Positions 11,262 through 21,699 of a stretch of DNA of 30,434 bases are shown piece by piece. The notes under the pieces are model-generated. The model was given only the letters and a program-made list of their open reading frames with translations. It did no database searches and was not told where the DNA came from. The stretch spans positions 1 to 30,434 of the forward strand of contig JANBPK010000908.1 of the NCBI GenBank assembly GCA_027579435.1. Reading direction: 5' to 3'. Every line of letters begins with the position of its first letter. The stretch's first letter is position 1. Made by a program: the position numbers and the translations under genes. The stretch is from Candolleomyces eurysporus. Its lineage: Eukaryota; Basidiomycota; Agaricomycetes; Agaricales; Psathyrellaceae.

Positions 11262-14200
11262 ATGGCGCCAAAGGGGTGGACCACCGACGCGCAATCCGCG
11301 TTCCTTCACCAGTACCTTCCGCTCTACGACCAACACGCACTCATCAAGCGCTATCAGCGATTTTGGGATACNATCAATGCTAAATTCCTTCAAGAGTTCC
11401 CAATTCTCCCCAAAGGCGTCAGTCCTGACAGCCTCAATGATGAAGAACGCCAGGTTTATTCTGACACCCTCAACAAGCTCTACTCGGTACGCCCAGTTCC
11501 TAATTAGACAATTCAANGTGTTGTGATCTGACGTTGAACACGTTCAGCGGATCAAAGACTGGTATCGCTGGAGGCGCAATGGCCGAAGCAGAAATACCAC
11601 GCACACTGTCACCTCCAAGCAGATGAAGGAGATCTATGCCGGGGGTANGCGCATCGGAAAGGAGTATGAAGTTTATACAAAGATGTACCCTGGGGTTTTC
11701 CAACCTGCCTATGAAGCCGAATGTTCTCGTAGTTGCGCAACTGGCCGAGCCAAGCTTGCCGTCTGGCACAAGATCGCGAAAGAGGTCTGGGAGAACGCAT
11801 CGGACGAAGAAAAGTCGGCCGTTCAGGCACAGATTATCCTTGACAAAGAGGCTGCCGCCTCTGAAGAAGAGGATCCGTCTAGCCCCGACGATTACCAGAG
11901 GTATGTGATCCATTTAATTCCCATTTTACGCCGAACTCAACTCTTAAATAGGTTGTGGGATAGGTTGCCTGCAATTTTGAGCAAGGCCATCACCCCCGCT
12001 GTGCAAAAGGCGGGAGTCTTGGCATTTGTCACCATTGTCGGGCCGGTGCCGAATGCAGGCGGTCAGATCCTTGCAACAACGTGAGTTCCGGTTCCGATTT
12101 GCTCCTCATCCACCACTCATTGAGGTCTCCGGCTTCGAAGGCTTCAATTTGGCGACAAATCTGAAACTCCTCTTTTTTCGAATACGTGGAAAGACCATGA
12201 CCGTGTCTTTGTTGATCAGCTGGCAGCTTTCGCAGCTCGTCATGAATTTTGTGAGTTTGTTTTACAATTTCCGCAAGTTGTGATGTGGCACTAATCAGTC
12301 TGTACGTTTCTTCAGCCCCGGACATATGTGCTAAGCGGTCCCTCGGGAAGAGTGCAGAGGATGACTTGGGTCAGCGCGTAGCAGATGCACCCCCTCCAGT
12401 AAAGGAATCAGGTTTGGTGTCTTCCACCGTTGACTTGCCATCTGGTATGTTAGTCGATACCCTTTGCTTGACTACGACCTGATTCGTCTGTTTATGAGAA
12501 GAGACCCTCCCTTCTGTGAATGGCCCAGCCTTGACCAAGGCAGCGTTCGCCGAAAGTTCCATGCCTAGGGACAATGGTGAGCGCACTCACTGTTTTCTTT
12601 GTAACAGTTCTCAACTATCTTTCAGAGACTACCAGTGCCAACAGTGGGAATTTATGGCAGAATTGGGTCGATTCTGACGTGCTTGAGACCATTGCACTCC
12701 AGAATGCACCAGACGCACCCCCGGCCCCATTGGACAATTTCCATCACTCTGGTTTGATCATCGTACCGGAGCATTCCAGCACCAACGCCTTTACCCCTCC
12801 TGTCTTGCACCAATCAGCCACACCGGCCTCAAACCTGGTGTCGACCAGGCCAAACAACGTCCAGCTGCCAGTCTTTCACACCGCGACGGCGCCATTTGTG
12901 CCCCATGCACCAAACCCCATCCCTGCGTCGCTGTCTACCNGTATCCAGCAACTGGCCTCTAACACGTCCCCAGCGACTATGTGCTCCCCTTGGCAGTCCA
13001 GGCCTCGATAACTCTGTCTTCAATCCCACGGCAGCATCACGTCTTGCAGCCCCTCCCCAGACGTCGNTGCTATTCAGCGCTCCTGTTNCACCACAATCCC
13101 AGTTACAAGGACTTGGAACCGTCACGTCGGTTGCACCACCACTGCGTGTCCCTGCACCAGCCACTCTCCATGCCAATGTCCCGGCCCAGCCAACACTGGA
13201 AACCACACCGACAAACCCCCAGCCTCCGGCACTCGATGCCCATGCAAGGGCGCCATCTAACCCCCTTTCCTCTTCTCAGGGCTTTAATATCTCAACGCCC
13301 TTGCCGTTTATTTCCCACCGGCCCTCAGTCAACTCCCAACAGTCCAGGGGCGGCAAGAACACGAAGAAGGAATCGGCGAAGGAGAACGTGGACCCTTCAC
13401 CGAACAAAAGCACAGTTGCGGGTCCCATTGGGGCAAGACCCACCGGCGTTCCTCTTCAAGACCTTTCTGGCAATGGTGCGCAGACCGCAGGTCCGAATGA
13501 GGTGAGGCCTGCCCCTCCTCGAGACGTCCCCAGCAACGATGCACTAGCTCAGGGTCCAAACGAGGGGAGGCCCATTCCTCCACCACCCGTTCCTACCCCT
13601 GTTCAAGACGACCATGTCCGCAGGTCCAATCGTGCTCCTATTCCTACCACTCGCCTTGACAGGCAGAATGAGATCGGCACCAATATTGTTCCTCCGAAGC
13701 CTCCGGTGGATGCGACGGCCGTCATTGAGGAGCCTGTTTGGTTCATGCCTGCATACGAGTATCTCAAAAACAACGCTTTGGGCACCATGTGGGTTGATCT
13801 GGTTGAGAAGTGGGCAGCGTACGAACGTGCAAAGGCTTGGAAGACTGCCAAGGTGTGTTGATTTTTTTTTTCCCTCCCGCATCGTCTCACTCTTCCCCTC
13901 GCTCTCAGGGCCTCCCCGCCAAAGGCCGACCAGAAGAGTGGCAACAATGGACTTCCAAAGCTCGCTGGGGTGTCCGCGACTACAGCCGTGTCCCTGACGT
14001 TGAAGATGCAGCAGATCTCGGGACCGCTGTCACCAAGTGGGTCACCTCCTTCAGTTCGGCAGATTTTGGCAAAACCGGACTTCATGGTATGGTGGCACTG
14101 CTCACTCTGATGGTTTGGTGGGGCACTGCGGCGCTGACACCGTCATCATGGAACTCCGACTCTCGCCCTCAATGGCAGGAACTTGTTCTTGGCCTGTCCA

Positions 14201-14372
14201 GTCGCTATACTATCCTATTGGGCGAGTTTTCGGACCACAAGCGGTCTCGGGATGATGATGGCTCAGGTGGGGTTTCCGAGAATAAACGGTCAGTTCCATT
14301 CCGCTTTGAAGCGATCTTGTACTGGCTGAAACTCAATCTTGCAGCCCTCGAATCGAACTGAATGATCTTTGA
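11262..14372 (+). CDS. Large proline-rich protein with N-terminal W-Q-FL domain (full-length member)
   Basis: The nine exons are 11262-11486, 11548-11900, 11952-12080, 12141-12250, 12316-12444, 12502-12576, 12626-13852, 13909-14288 and 14345-14372. Introns are 49-65 nt. The sum is one base over a multiple of three. Dropping the N at 12940 restores an open frame of 884 aa, so the apparent frameshift is probably a base-calling fault. Residues 1-75 form the W-Q-FL domain (GWTTDAQSAFLHQYLPLY, then FLQEFPILP). RIKDWYRWRR follows the first intron. A helical region runs to about 340. Residues 341-700 are Pro/Ser/Ala-rich and likely disordered, with a basic patch (GGKNTKKESAKEN). The C-terminus has a Trp-rich region (KWAAYERAKAWKTAK, then GRPEEWQQWTSKARWG) and ends in KRPRIELNDL, a possible nuclear signal. 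I regard this as a basidiomycete family, but it has no name I can give. A DNA- or chromatin-related role is only a guess from the basic and disordered make-up. Confidence 0.78.
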
Positions 14373-14429
14373 GGTCTTTTCTTGCTATTTTTCATGAAGT
14401 TTCCATTGAAGTAGTTTGTCAAAGCGCAG

Positions 14430-14560
14430 TTCAAAGAATGTACTTGTAGTATTCTGTCGAGAAGTTCTAAGTAATGTACTTGTAGTAAGATTGATATCGA
14501 GAAGTTCTAAGTAATGTACTTATAGTCGCCAATTCGAGAAGTTCTAAACAATGTACCTTA
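14430..14560 (+). repeat. Minisatellite, about 3-4 units
   Basis: The unit CGAGAAGTTCTAAGTAATG followed by TACTTGTAGT recurs at about 14456, 14499 and 14533, with a partial unit (AATGTACTTGTAGT) just before. Units are about 35-45 bp, with short unlike spacers. The array starts about 60 bp after the stop of the 884-aa gene and ends where an Hsp70 fragment begins. Confidence 0.8.
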
Positions 14561-14578
14561 GTCATGTTGTTGAAATAG

Positions 14579-14815
14579 GACGTTGTGCCAAGCGAACCCT
14601 CTCCTCTACACAAACATCTATCGAAATCGACTCTCTCTTTGAAGGTGTCGACTTCTACACTTCCCTCACTCGTGCCCGTTTCAAGGAACGCTGCCAGGAC
14701 CTCTTCCAAAGCCCTCCTGAGCCCATCGAGAAGGTCCTCCGCAGCTCCAAGATTGGCAAGCCCGACATTCACGAAATCGTTCTTGTTGGTGGGTCCACCT
14801 GTATCCCCCGTAAGA
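14579..14815 (+). pseudogene. Hsp70 pseudogene fragment A
   Basis: Translation of this stretch gives unmistakable Hsp70 sequence: CAKRTLSST, then [20 protein letters not shown], then [15 protein letters not shown]. This matches roughly residues 265-345 of cytosolic Hsp70, the end of the ATPase domain. It has no start, no upstream or downstream Hsp70 sequence, and substitutions at normally fixed sites (Cys for Arg in GGSTRIPR, KERC for EELC). It merges directly into GTGGTGCAT-type repeats at about 14820. It is a non-functional relic. Confidence 0.88.
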
Positions 14816-15338
14816 TAGCACCACTTGATACAGCTCACCCCATTTGTTCCCTCATCCCTGTTGATCTCTTGCCAGCGCCTCGAAATGTGATGTACCACTG
14901 TACCACAGGAATTTTGTCGCCTCTAAACGGATGCACTGCTCACCACTAATAACATCGTAAAATAAACACCACTTTAATCTTGTCACCCCAGTGCTGGTAG
15001 ACGTTCGAATTGAATTGTGTTGCACTACTGAGATGATTTGTCCCCAACAGCTCAAGGGCGCCAGTGTGATGCACTACTGATAGCACGGCGTTTTGTTCTG
15101 CCATCCCAAATAATGTGCACTACGCTGGATATATTACACCACTCAAATTTCGTCGCCCCAGTGGTACCGACGTGCCCATGCCTAATTGAGTTGTGTACAA
15201 ACTTGGTCTTCAACAGGTTACAGTTGCTGACGCCTCCTCGAGGTGATGCACCACTGATACCCCGCCATCATTAGAGGGGTGCGCTACAGATAACCACACT
15301 TGATTTTGTCATACAAGCTGAGTGCAATTTACAGTGTG
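14816..15338. repeat. GTGGTGCATCAC-motif block, mostly inverted orientation
   Basis: The motif recurs mainly as its complement, GATGCACCACTGATA and variants (about 14816, 14890, 15068, 15110 and 15245). Spacing is irregular, with recurrent words such as TTTTGTCRCC and CACCACT. No gene is visible on either strand. Confidence 0.7.
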
Positions 15339-15738
15339 ATGCGCCAGGCGCACGTCGTTCCCACTATCCCTCTGCACCATCGCCAGCCAGTTCGAACACA
15401 GCCCAATGTTGTTCCCCCAATCGTGAGTGATCGCCTTGGTTTGGACGTCATGTCTCAGTTTATGGCCCATTTCTTCTCACCAAAAGAGTCGGTCATCCCC
15501 CTACACCATCGTACCCCAAAATCCAGTTCAAGGATCGGGCTATCCTGCCATTTTGCCTCTCATTGAGTCGTCCTCACTGCGAACGCCACTCTCGCAAAGC
15601 GCAAGACCTCGCTATCCAAACCACGATCCTAGTGTGGATTCCTTTCATCCTCAAAGTGTCAGGAAACCGATGAAGAGACGAGGAGACAACGTCTTAAATG
15701 ACCAGAATGACTCTGGAGAGGCTAGGTACAGGCAGTGA
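15339..15738 (+). CDS. Possible two-exon hypothetical protein inside the repeats
   Basis: The exons are 15339-15422 and 15487-15738, joined in phase 0 across a 64-nt intron (GTGAGTGATCGC...CACCAAAAG), giving 111 aa. The product is Pro/Ser/Arg-rich, with PLIESSSLRTPLSQSARPRY and a basic C-terminal stretch (RKPMKRRGDN). No domain is recognised. It begins within the GTGGTGCATCAC repeat zone, so it may be a captured fragment of a gene or chance coding. The GTGAG donor and the long open second exon are the main support. Confidence 0.35.
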
Positions 15739-16172
15739 GGTCTGATAGAGAGGTCAAAGTCAGCCACAGTCGGCTGGTATAATGAGGGACGACAGTGATT
15801 TTGTAACACAAAGGCAATATTTCAAGTTACTCTGGGCTTCACCTGACTGCTGAAGTAAAGATGTCGTTGCTTCCAACTTCCCTTCGACAATCCAATTAGG
15901 TACACCATTGTACGCTATAACTCGCTCCAAGACTGCATTTCCGTTCTATTTTGATGCACCAGCCAGTGGACACACAGCTTCTCTCCTTCTCTCTCTAATG
16001 TTTCTGATGCACCACTCCGATATATAGCCTTATTCACTCTCTGCTCTTGAATGCACAGGCTCTGATGCTCTGTGGCACGTTCCGGTTTTGGGCTGACGAT
16101 CTTGGTACACCATCTAATCTGTGATTTCTCCATGGAGCTGTTCGAAATATCGAGGTTATCGTCTAAGCCAGT
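15739..16172. other. Gene-free stretch between repeats
   Basis: No gene is seen. Isolated motif copies (TGATGCACCA near 15954 and 16008) occur. The last 45 bases (about 16128-16172) match 16478-16520 and are one half of the duplicated junction that accompanies the Hsp70 fragments. Confidence 0.5.
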
Positions 16173-16467
16173 ATTACTTCTTGGTGAGGACGGTGGTGTT
16201 TCGCTTGATGAGAGCGGTCATGACACCACCAGCCATCTCGATACCAAGGGAGAGAGAGGGGGGAGACATCGAGCAAATCCTGGGTCTTCTCAGACTTGTC
16301 ACTGGACAAGATGGCAGCTGGACGGCAGCACCGTAAGCAATGGTCTCATCAGGTTGATACTCTTGTTGGGCTCCTTGCTGTTGAAGAAGTCAGACACGAA
16401 CTTGACGATACGGGAGATACGGGTGGATGATGAGGACGATTTTGTGAACTTTGGACTTGTCAATCTC
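16173..16467 (-). pseudogene. Hsp70 pseudogene fragment B
   Basis: Read on the minus strand, this contains Hsp70 segments in the right order but in shifting frames: [67 protein letters not shown] and NTTVLTKK. This corresponds to about residues 325-420, where the ATPase domain meets the substrate-binding domain. At least three small deletions, including loss of most of VGGST, disrupt the frame, so it cannot make Hsp70. It overlaps fragment A in content (the VGGST region) but lies in the opposite orientation. Confidence 0.88.
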
Positions 16468-16555
16468 TGAGCCGCGGAGCTGTTCAAGATATCAGCGAGG
16501 TTATCATCTAAGCTAGTATATTTTGTTGCTTTAGTGGTACATCTCCGTGAACTAC

Positions 16556-16632
16556 AATTGTCGGCATAGGTAGAGAACATCTCAGACTTCTCGATGGGGA
16601 CAGTGGTGTTTCGCTTGGTGAGATAGGCCATT
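16556..16632 (-). pseudogene. Hsp70 pseudogene fragment C
   Basis: The minus strand reads LTKRNTTVPIEKSEMFSTYA followed by DN, which matches the start of the Hsp70 substrate-binding domain. It repeats the KRNTTV segment already present at the end of fragment B. The sequences next to both (about 16128-16172 and 16478-16520) are also duplicates. B and C are therefore two copies of one rearranged, tandemly duplicated relic. Confidence 0.85.
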
Positions 16633-16689
16633 AGTAGGTGCAACACGATCAAGCTGCGATGGCGGGCGTCGGTGCTGTTGGGGTGGTGA

Positions 16690-18440
16690 ATTTCAAATGG
16701 AAGTGGTGCTATCTGTGGTGTATCTCGTTCGGGATGGCTGGCAACGGAACCCAGCGCCAACAGTAGAGCATCACATGGGGCATTGTCAAGCTGTCAGGAC
16801 CGATTGTATCATATCAGTAGTGCAACACAATCAAATAAGAAGGACGGTCGATGTCCGTACCACAGGGGCGACGAGGTGGTGCTATCTGCGGTGTATCCTA
16901 TTCGGGATGGCTGGTGATAGGGCCAGCGCTACTAGTGGTGCACCACATCGGGCGTCGTCGAGGTGTCGGGTCGGGACAGATTGTACCAGCAGTGCTATGA
17001 AATCAAATAAGGATAGCTGCCGTCGGTACAGCACAGTGGTGCACCACATTAATCCAAGTGTAAGGTTATCTGTGGTGCATCCTGTTTCGGATGATGGGCA
17101 ACGGAACCCAGTGGTGCATCGCACTGGGTGCGCCGTCAAGCTGTCAGGTTAGGGACAGATCACGTCAGTAGTGCAACACGATGATATAGGGATGGCGGGC
17201 GTCGGTACCAATNGGGGGTGACGGGTTACAAAATACAAGTGGTGCCATCTGCGGTGCATCCTGTTCAGGCTTGCCAAACCACGTTGGGCGTCGGCAAGTT
17301 GCTGGGTTGGGGACAAATCAGTAGTGCAAATAATCAAATACGGACGGCAAACGTCGGACCACTGGGGTGATGCATCACATTCGGCGTCGTCGAGCTGTTG
17401 GGTCGGGGACAGATCANGNACCCAGCACTACCAGTGGTGCATCNCATTGGCATCGTTGAGCTGCTGGGTCAGGGACAGATCAGCGGTGCACAACAATCAA
17501 ATATGGATGGCAGACGTCGGACCACTGGGGTGATGCATCACATTCGGCGTCGTCGAGCTGTTGGCTTCCGAGTTCCGAGGCCTTAAGGACTCGGGTACTT
17601 GTAGGCTTCCTTTTTAGAATCCAATCTGTTGCTCAACGCAACTGCAGCAAGGTAGGTGCACGGGCCATGCTCCGCTTTGGGGGCCTCAAAAATGCCGCGC
17701 AAAGCGACGGCCGCTACGCCCAAGTCGGGGACAGATCAGGAGTCCAGCACCACCAGTGGTGCATCACATTAGGCGTCGTTGAGCTGTTGAGTCGGAGACA
17801 GATTGAATCAGTAGTGCAATACATTCAAATAAAAATGGCGGGCGTCGGTACCACTAGGGTGAACGAAATTCAAGTGGTGCTATCCAGGGTGCATCACATT
17901 GGGTACGTAGTCGAGCTGTTGGGTCGGGAACAGATCATGTAGTGCAACACAATGGGGATGGCGGGCGTCGGTACCACTGGGGTGGTGGGTTACAGTACAA
18001 GTGGTGCTATCCACGGTGCATCCTGTTCGGTATCGCTGGTAACTAACCCCGGCGCTACCAATGGTGCATCACCTTGGGCGTCGAGCTGTTGAGTCGGAGA
18101 CAGATCAGTAGTGCAACACAATCAAATAAGGACGGTGGACGTCTGTACCACTGGGGTAACAGGTGACACGGTTTGAGTGGTGCTATCCGTGGTGCACCCT
18201 GTTCGCGATGGCTGGAACCCAGGGCTCCCAGTGGTGCATCACACAGGGTGCCGTCGAGCTGTCGGGTCGGGGAACCGGTCACATCAGTAGTGCAACACGA
18301 CATGATCAATTAGAGATTTCGGATGTCAGTACTACCGCGGTGAGAAAATACAAGTGGTGTTTAATGTAGTGCATCCTGTTAGAAATGGCGATGGTGGAAC
18401 CAAAGTGAAAGTGGTGCACCAGAATGATGGGAGTGCCAAT
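16690..18440 (+). repeat. Satellite array, period about 175 bp
   Basis: A landmark word, AAGTGGTGCTATCTGCGGTG plus CATCCTGTTCGG or a variant, occurs near 16699, 16877, 17055, 17236, 17868, 17999, 18174 and 18352. Neighbouring steps are mostly 173-186 bp, one is 131, and one large gap holds rearranged units and an insert. Each unit carries, in order, the GTGCTATC landmark, a CAGTGGTGCATCACATTGGG segment, GTCGAGCTGT(T/C)GGGTCGGG, GACAGATCA, AGTAGTGCAACACAATCAAA and GGCGGGCGTCGGTACCACTGG. The unit therefore holds several copies of the short motif found elsewhere. Positions 17343-17403 and 17503-17563 are nearly identical, which points to recent local duplication. No coding sequence is present. 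Confidence 0.85.
17565..17723. mobile_element. 159-bp insert in the satellite array
   Basis: The satellite consensus runs GTCGAGCTGTTGG then GTCGGGGACAGATC without a gap elsewhere. Here the two halves are separated by 159 bp of unlike sequence. The insert has none of the GTGGTGCAT motifs except a weak GTAGGTGCACG. No clear terminal inverted repeat, target duplication or Pol III box was found, so its class is unknown. Confidence 0.5.
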
Positions 18441-20053
18441 AGGCGCACTGTCGCGAGACAGGTTTAGGGGAGGCATATCAAATATCCGTCAGCGATGTCG
18501 TAGTGGGATAGATAGATTAGATGGGACTGCAGATTAGATACAGATTAGACTAGGCGACGGATCATGTAGTGGCAGTGCCACCTATATCAGGGGCTGGCCT
18601 GCGGCAGCGATGAGAGACCAACATCCTTTNCCCCCCCTGTACCAGATTGACCCAGTCCAACGATAGTGCATCACTTCAGGCTGCAACCATTACGCATCGA
18701 GGGCAAGTAGTGTATGTGGTTGGTGCAACGGTAGTGTGGGGTTGTGGTGCATTGAAGAGGAGTAGCGTAAGATATTGTGATGAGTACAATCGAGCTTATT
18801 CGTGCACCAGCAATGGACTTTGATTGAAGTTAGGTATTGCACCAGCAGGGCAGGGACTGGTGAGGATAGAGTCCTCGGAATGGATCATCCATATGACGAT
18901 CAGGCCCTATCTAGCCTTGTCTGACCTCCGTTGATTTAGTGATGGCCAAAACAGACAAACGTTGAAGGCTCTTTGGCTCACCTGACACCAGAACTGCCTG
19001 CACAGAACACTCTCAGATCCATCAAACCACCTGCTCACTCTGAGAGCTGGGGATGTGGAGAGGTGCCCTGCTCTGGGTTTCTAAATAGCAATGACGCTCG
19101 TGTACCCTCGTACAACAATTTTCTATTCCTCCTTGGAGTCGTCTCGGAGTCAACTGGCCAACAGCCAATGTTCAACTTGAATTCAACTGCTAGGTGACAA
19201 ACCGGTTAGGTTGATGAATACATAGGCTGCAGAGTTGAATAACGGACTGCAATGGGACATTTGTCCTGAGTTGCAATGTGGGTAGCTGGCCACACACTCA
19301 GCCACGGCGCCCGGGCCCCGTGAAAATTTTCAGGGTCCAGGCACTGACCCCGACCCGAAGCCTCTCTGAGGTTAGGATCTTCTCCGCGGCACGGCACATC
19401 GGACGTCGGTGGCAGGCTTCTCGAAGCCCTTGGGATCGTCGCTCCATCATTATTGCAAGCGCCGAGGATAATTTCATTCAATGCTACAGTCCTAAATCTC
19501 AAAAACAAGCGGGTCTGCTCTGCCAGGCGAGGGACGCGGTATAGTGGAACATCGGAGATCGAAAATCGTCGGCCTGTATGTCTGTCTTAATCGCAGACGA
19601 GTGTTTCGTTGAGTTCGATGACTCGAACATGAGTTCCAATTGTGCATGTCGAATCGAGGCTCAATAACTTCTGTCACAAGCGAAAGTCAGTATTTCTGAG
19701 ATTATGGAGTGGCCATACACCAATAAATTGTCTTAACGAGAGCTGCATTGCTTGGAGCGAGCCTCTCAGCGGCTCGTGTGTGATGTCTAAACGACGGCAT
19801 CAAGATAGCATTAGCACATGATGATAACACCCACACCAAAATTGCAAACTCACTGGCGTCGTATCCGATGGTAAGCTGTGCGTACAGGAAGCAATGAGCA
19901 TTCACCTCAAACGCACAGCCAAATTGAACTGTACTGTCAGAATTAATGAATTTTTTTTGTATTCATAGCGAATCAAACAAGGCTTGCCTTGCTTCGCTAC
20001 GGCATCGGGATCCAGGTATACAGCGGCTCAGTCCTGTCTGTTGGAATATTATA
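18441..20053. other. Gene-poor region with scattered motif copies
   Basis: Motif copies continue to about 18900 (for example near 18665, 18745 and 18840). A short GATTAGAT-rich patch lies at 18515-18555. From 19000 to 20053 the repeats stop. Open frames of 60-100 codons occur on both strands, but none shows domain features or convincing exon joins. I report no gene here. Confidence 0.45.
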
Positions 20054-21321
20054 TTAAATGTGACTAACTGGGGCAGATTGCGCAGGACGACGAGACTCAG
20101 AGCCGGTGCCATACTGCGACCATGACATGACAGTGGGACTAGCCGGGACCCCAAACACTGATAATGACGATCTCTCTAAACGTCTTGGACAGCAGCACAT
20201 AGAAAGTTGGGAATGGCATTCCTCTACTCGATCTTTGAGCCGTGCAATCTCTAGGTCTTTTGCAGATAAAATTCCTGTCAGTGACGGCTGGGAAGTGGCG
20301 ATTTCGGATGCGTCTCCTCGCTGTCTTGTTTGGTATGGACGTGGTGTGTTGCGGTCATAATGCATGTATAGATCCTTCCAATCTGCTGATTCTTTCGTCT
20401 TTTTCTCCAGTTCCTTTCGAAGAACGACAACACTTGAGGCTGCCTCCTCGCAGGATCGTGAGAAGAAAGCCAATTGCCCGTTCCTTTCGGCCACCGTGTA
20501 CTCGAGCGCCAGGTTACGTTCTTCGAAGTCTTTAATCCTAGTCTTCTGCACTTCAACTGTCTCTGACAAGACAAGATTCTGGGCACTTTTCTCGAGAATT
20601 TTTGCTTCGAGAGTCGACAGCCGCTGCCGAAGATCAGCGATCGTCGTCTCGTCTTTGGCCTGCGCTGCTTCTAAGTCGGTAATCTTCGCTTCATGCCGGG
20701 TTACATTCTGTTTTCCGTTCGAGAGGGCTTCGGAGAGGGTATGGATGTATTCTTGCATGGAAAGGGAAGCAGCCTCGTAACCCTCGTTCTCCTCCGTCAA
20801 GGTACGATTTTGTGCTAAGAGCGTCGATAATTGTTGCTGTAGCTCGGCGCTCGTCGTCTCGGATTTGGCCTGCGCTTCTTTAATGTGGGTGATTGCTGCG
20901 TGATGTTGAGCCACCCTCTCTCTTGCGCTCGAAAGGTCTTCGGAAAGAGCTTGTATAGAATTTTGCATGGAAAGGGTATTGGTCTTGTATTCCTCGTTCT
21001 CCTCTGTCAACGCACAGTTCCGGGCGCTTGTCGAAAGAAGCTCCGCTTCAAAGCTTGACAAGCTCTCTCGGAGTCCAGCGATTGTCGCCTCGGCCTTTAT
21101 ATGCTTTTCTTTCACCGCCGTAACCAGCGTATTAGATGCCTGTTGAGCGTAGTAGAAGAGGACGAGGAAGAGGAAGAGCGCGAGGGCAAGACTGAGCCCA
21201 GGCCCCACCAGGCACACGGCGGGGATGAAGGGTCCTGTATATCATAGTAAAGATCTGCGTATTGGGCGTTTCAAATCGTGTTATAGCTCTCACCGGCACG
21301 GGCAACAGCTCCAGCAAGCAT
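20054..21321 (-). CDS. Membrane-anchored coiled-coil protein with internal repeats
   Basis: The exons, in coding order, are 21321-21294 and 21234-20054, joined across a 59-nt intron (GTGAGAGC...ATATACAG) in phase 1 to give 402 aa. The first exon supplies MLAGAVARAG, and without it the frame starts at a GTG. A hydrophobic span at residues 15-38 (LALALFLFLVLFYY core) predicts one membrane helix. Residues 45-330 are heptad-like and charged, a long coiled coil. Inside it are repeats: 58-134, 135-204 and a partial one from 205, sharing LTEENE, LSMQ..I..LSE.LS and AQAK.ETT. The second is seven residues shorter, exactly one heptad, so the coil register is kept. The C-terminus is Ser-rich with CCCPRR. 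It probably sits in an internal or plasma membrane as a tether or scaffold; this is inference. I know no named family. Confidence 0.8.
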
Positions 21322-21699
21322 CTGGTATAAGAAAAGTACGGAGAAGAGTAATGAGTCGGATGAGCGGCTTATTCCAGCGTGTACATGACCATTTGATTCA
21401 TTGAGCATGCACAGCAGTTGGTCCTGTGGCTTGCCTCACTTCTTAACAGCCTTTCCCGAACTCCACGAAGTGGGGAGCCCGTCGAAATGTAATTTACCCA
21501 CAATGAAATCGCTCGCAGTCCCTTAGCATGGAGAGCTACGTCATCTCAAGGCTCCTAGAACCAGCCGCTCGTCTTGCTTCGAGAGCAAGTAGCGGTACAA
21601 GGAGGGGAGGGCAAGTGAATCATAAACCGCCGATAGCATCACTTTGAGCTCACAACAAGGAGACGTACATTCAAGCTCTCGAACATTGCCCTAACTGTA
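21322..21699. other. Upstream region of the coiled-coil gene
   Basis: This 378-bp stretch lies between the coiled-coil gene start and the inverted-repeat element. No gene or clear promoter box was identified. A CACGAAGTGG-containing segment near 21462 is the only short inverted word I noticed. Confidence 0.4.

Noticed and set aside
12829..13206. Minus-strand frame opposite the proline-rich exon
   Set aside because: It is an antisense shadow of the Pro/Ser-rich coding sequence of the 884-aa gene.
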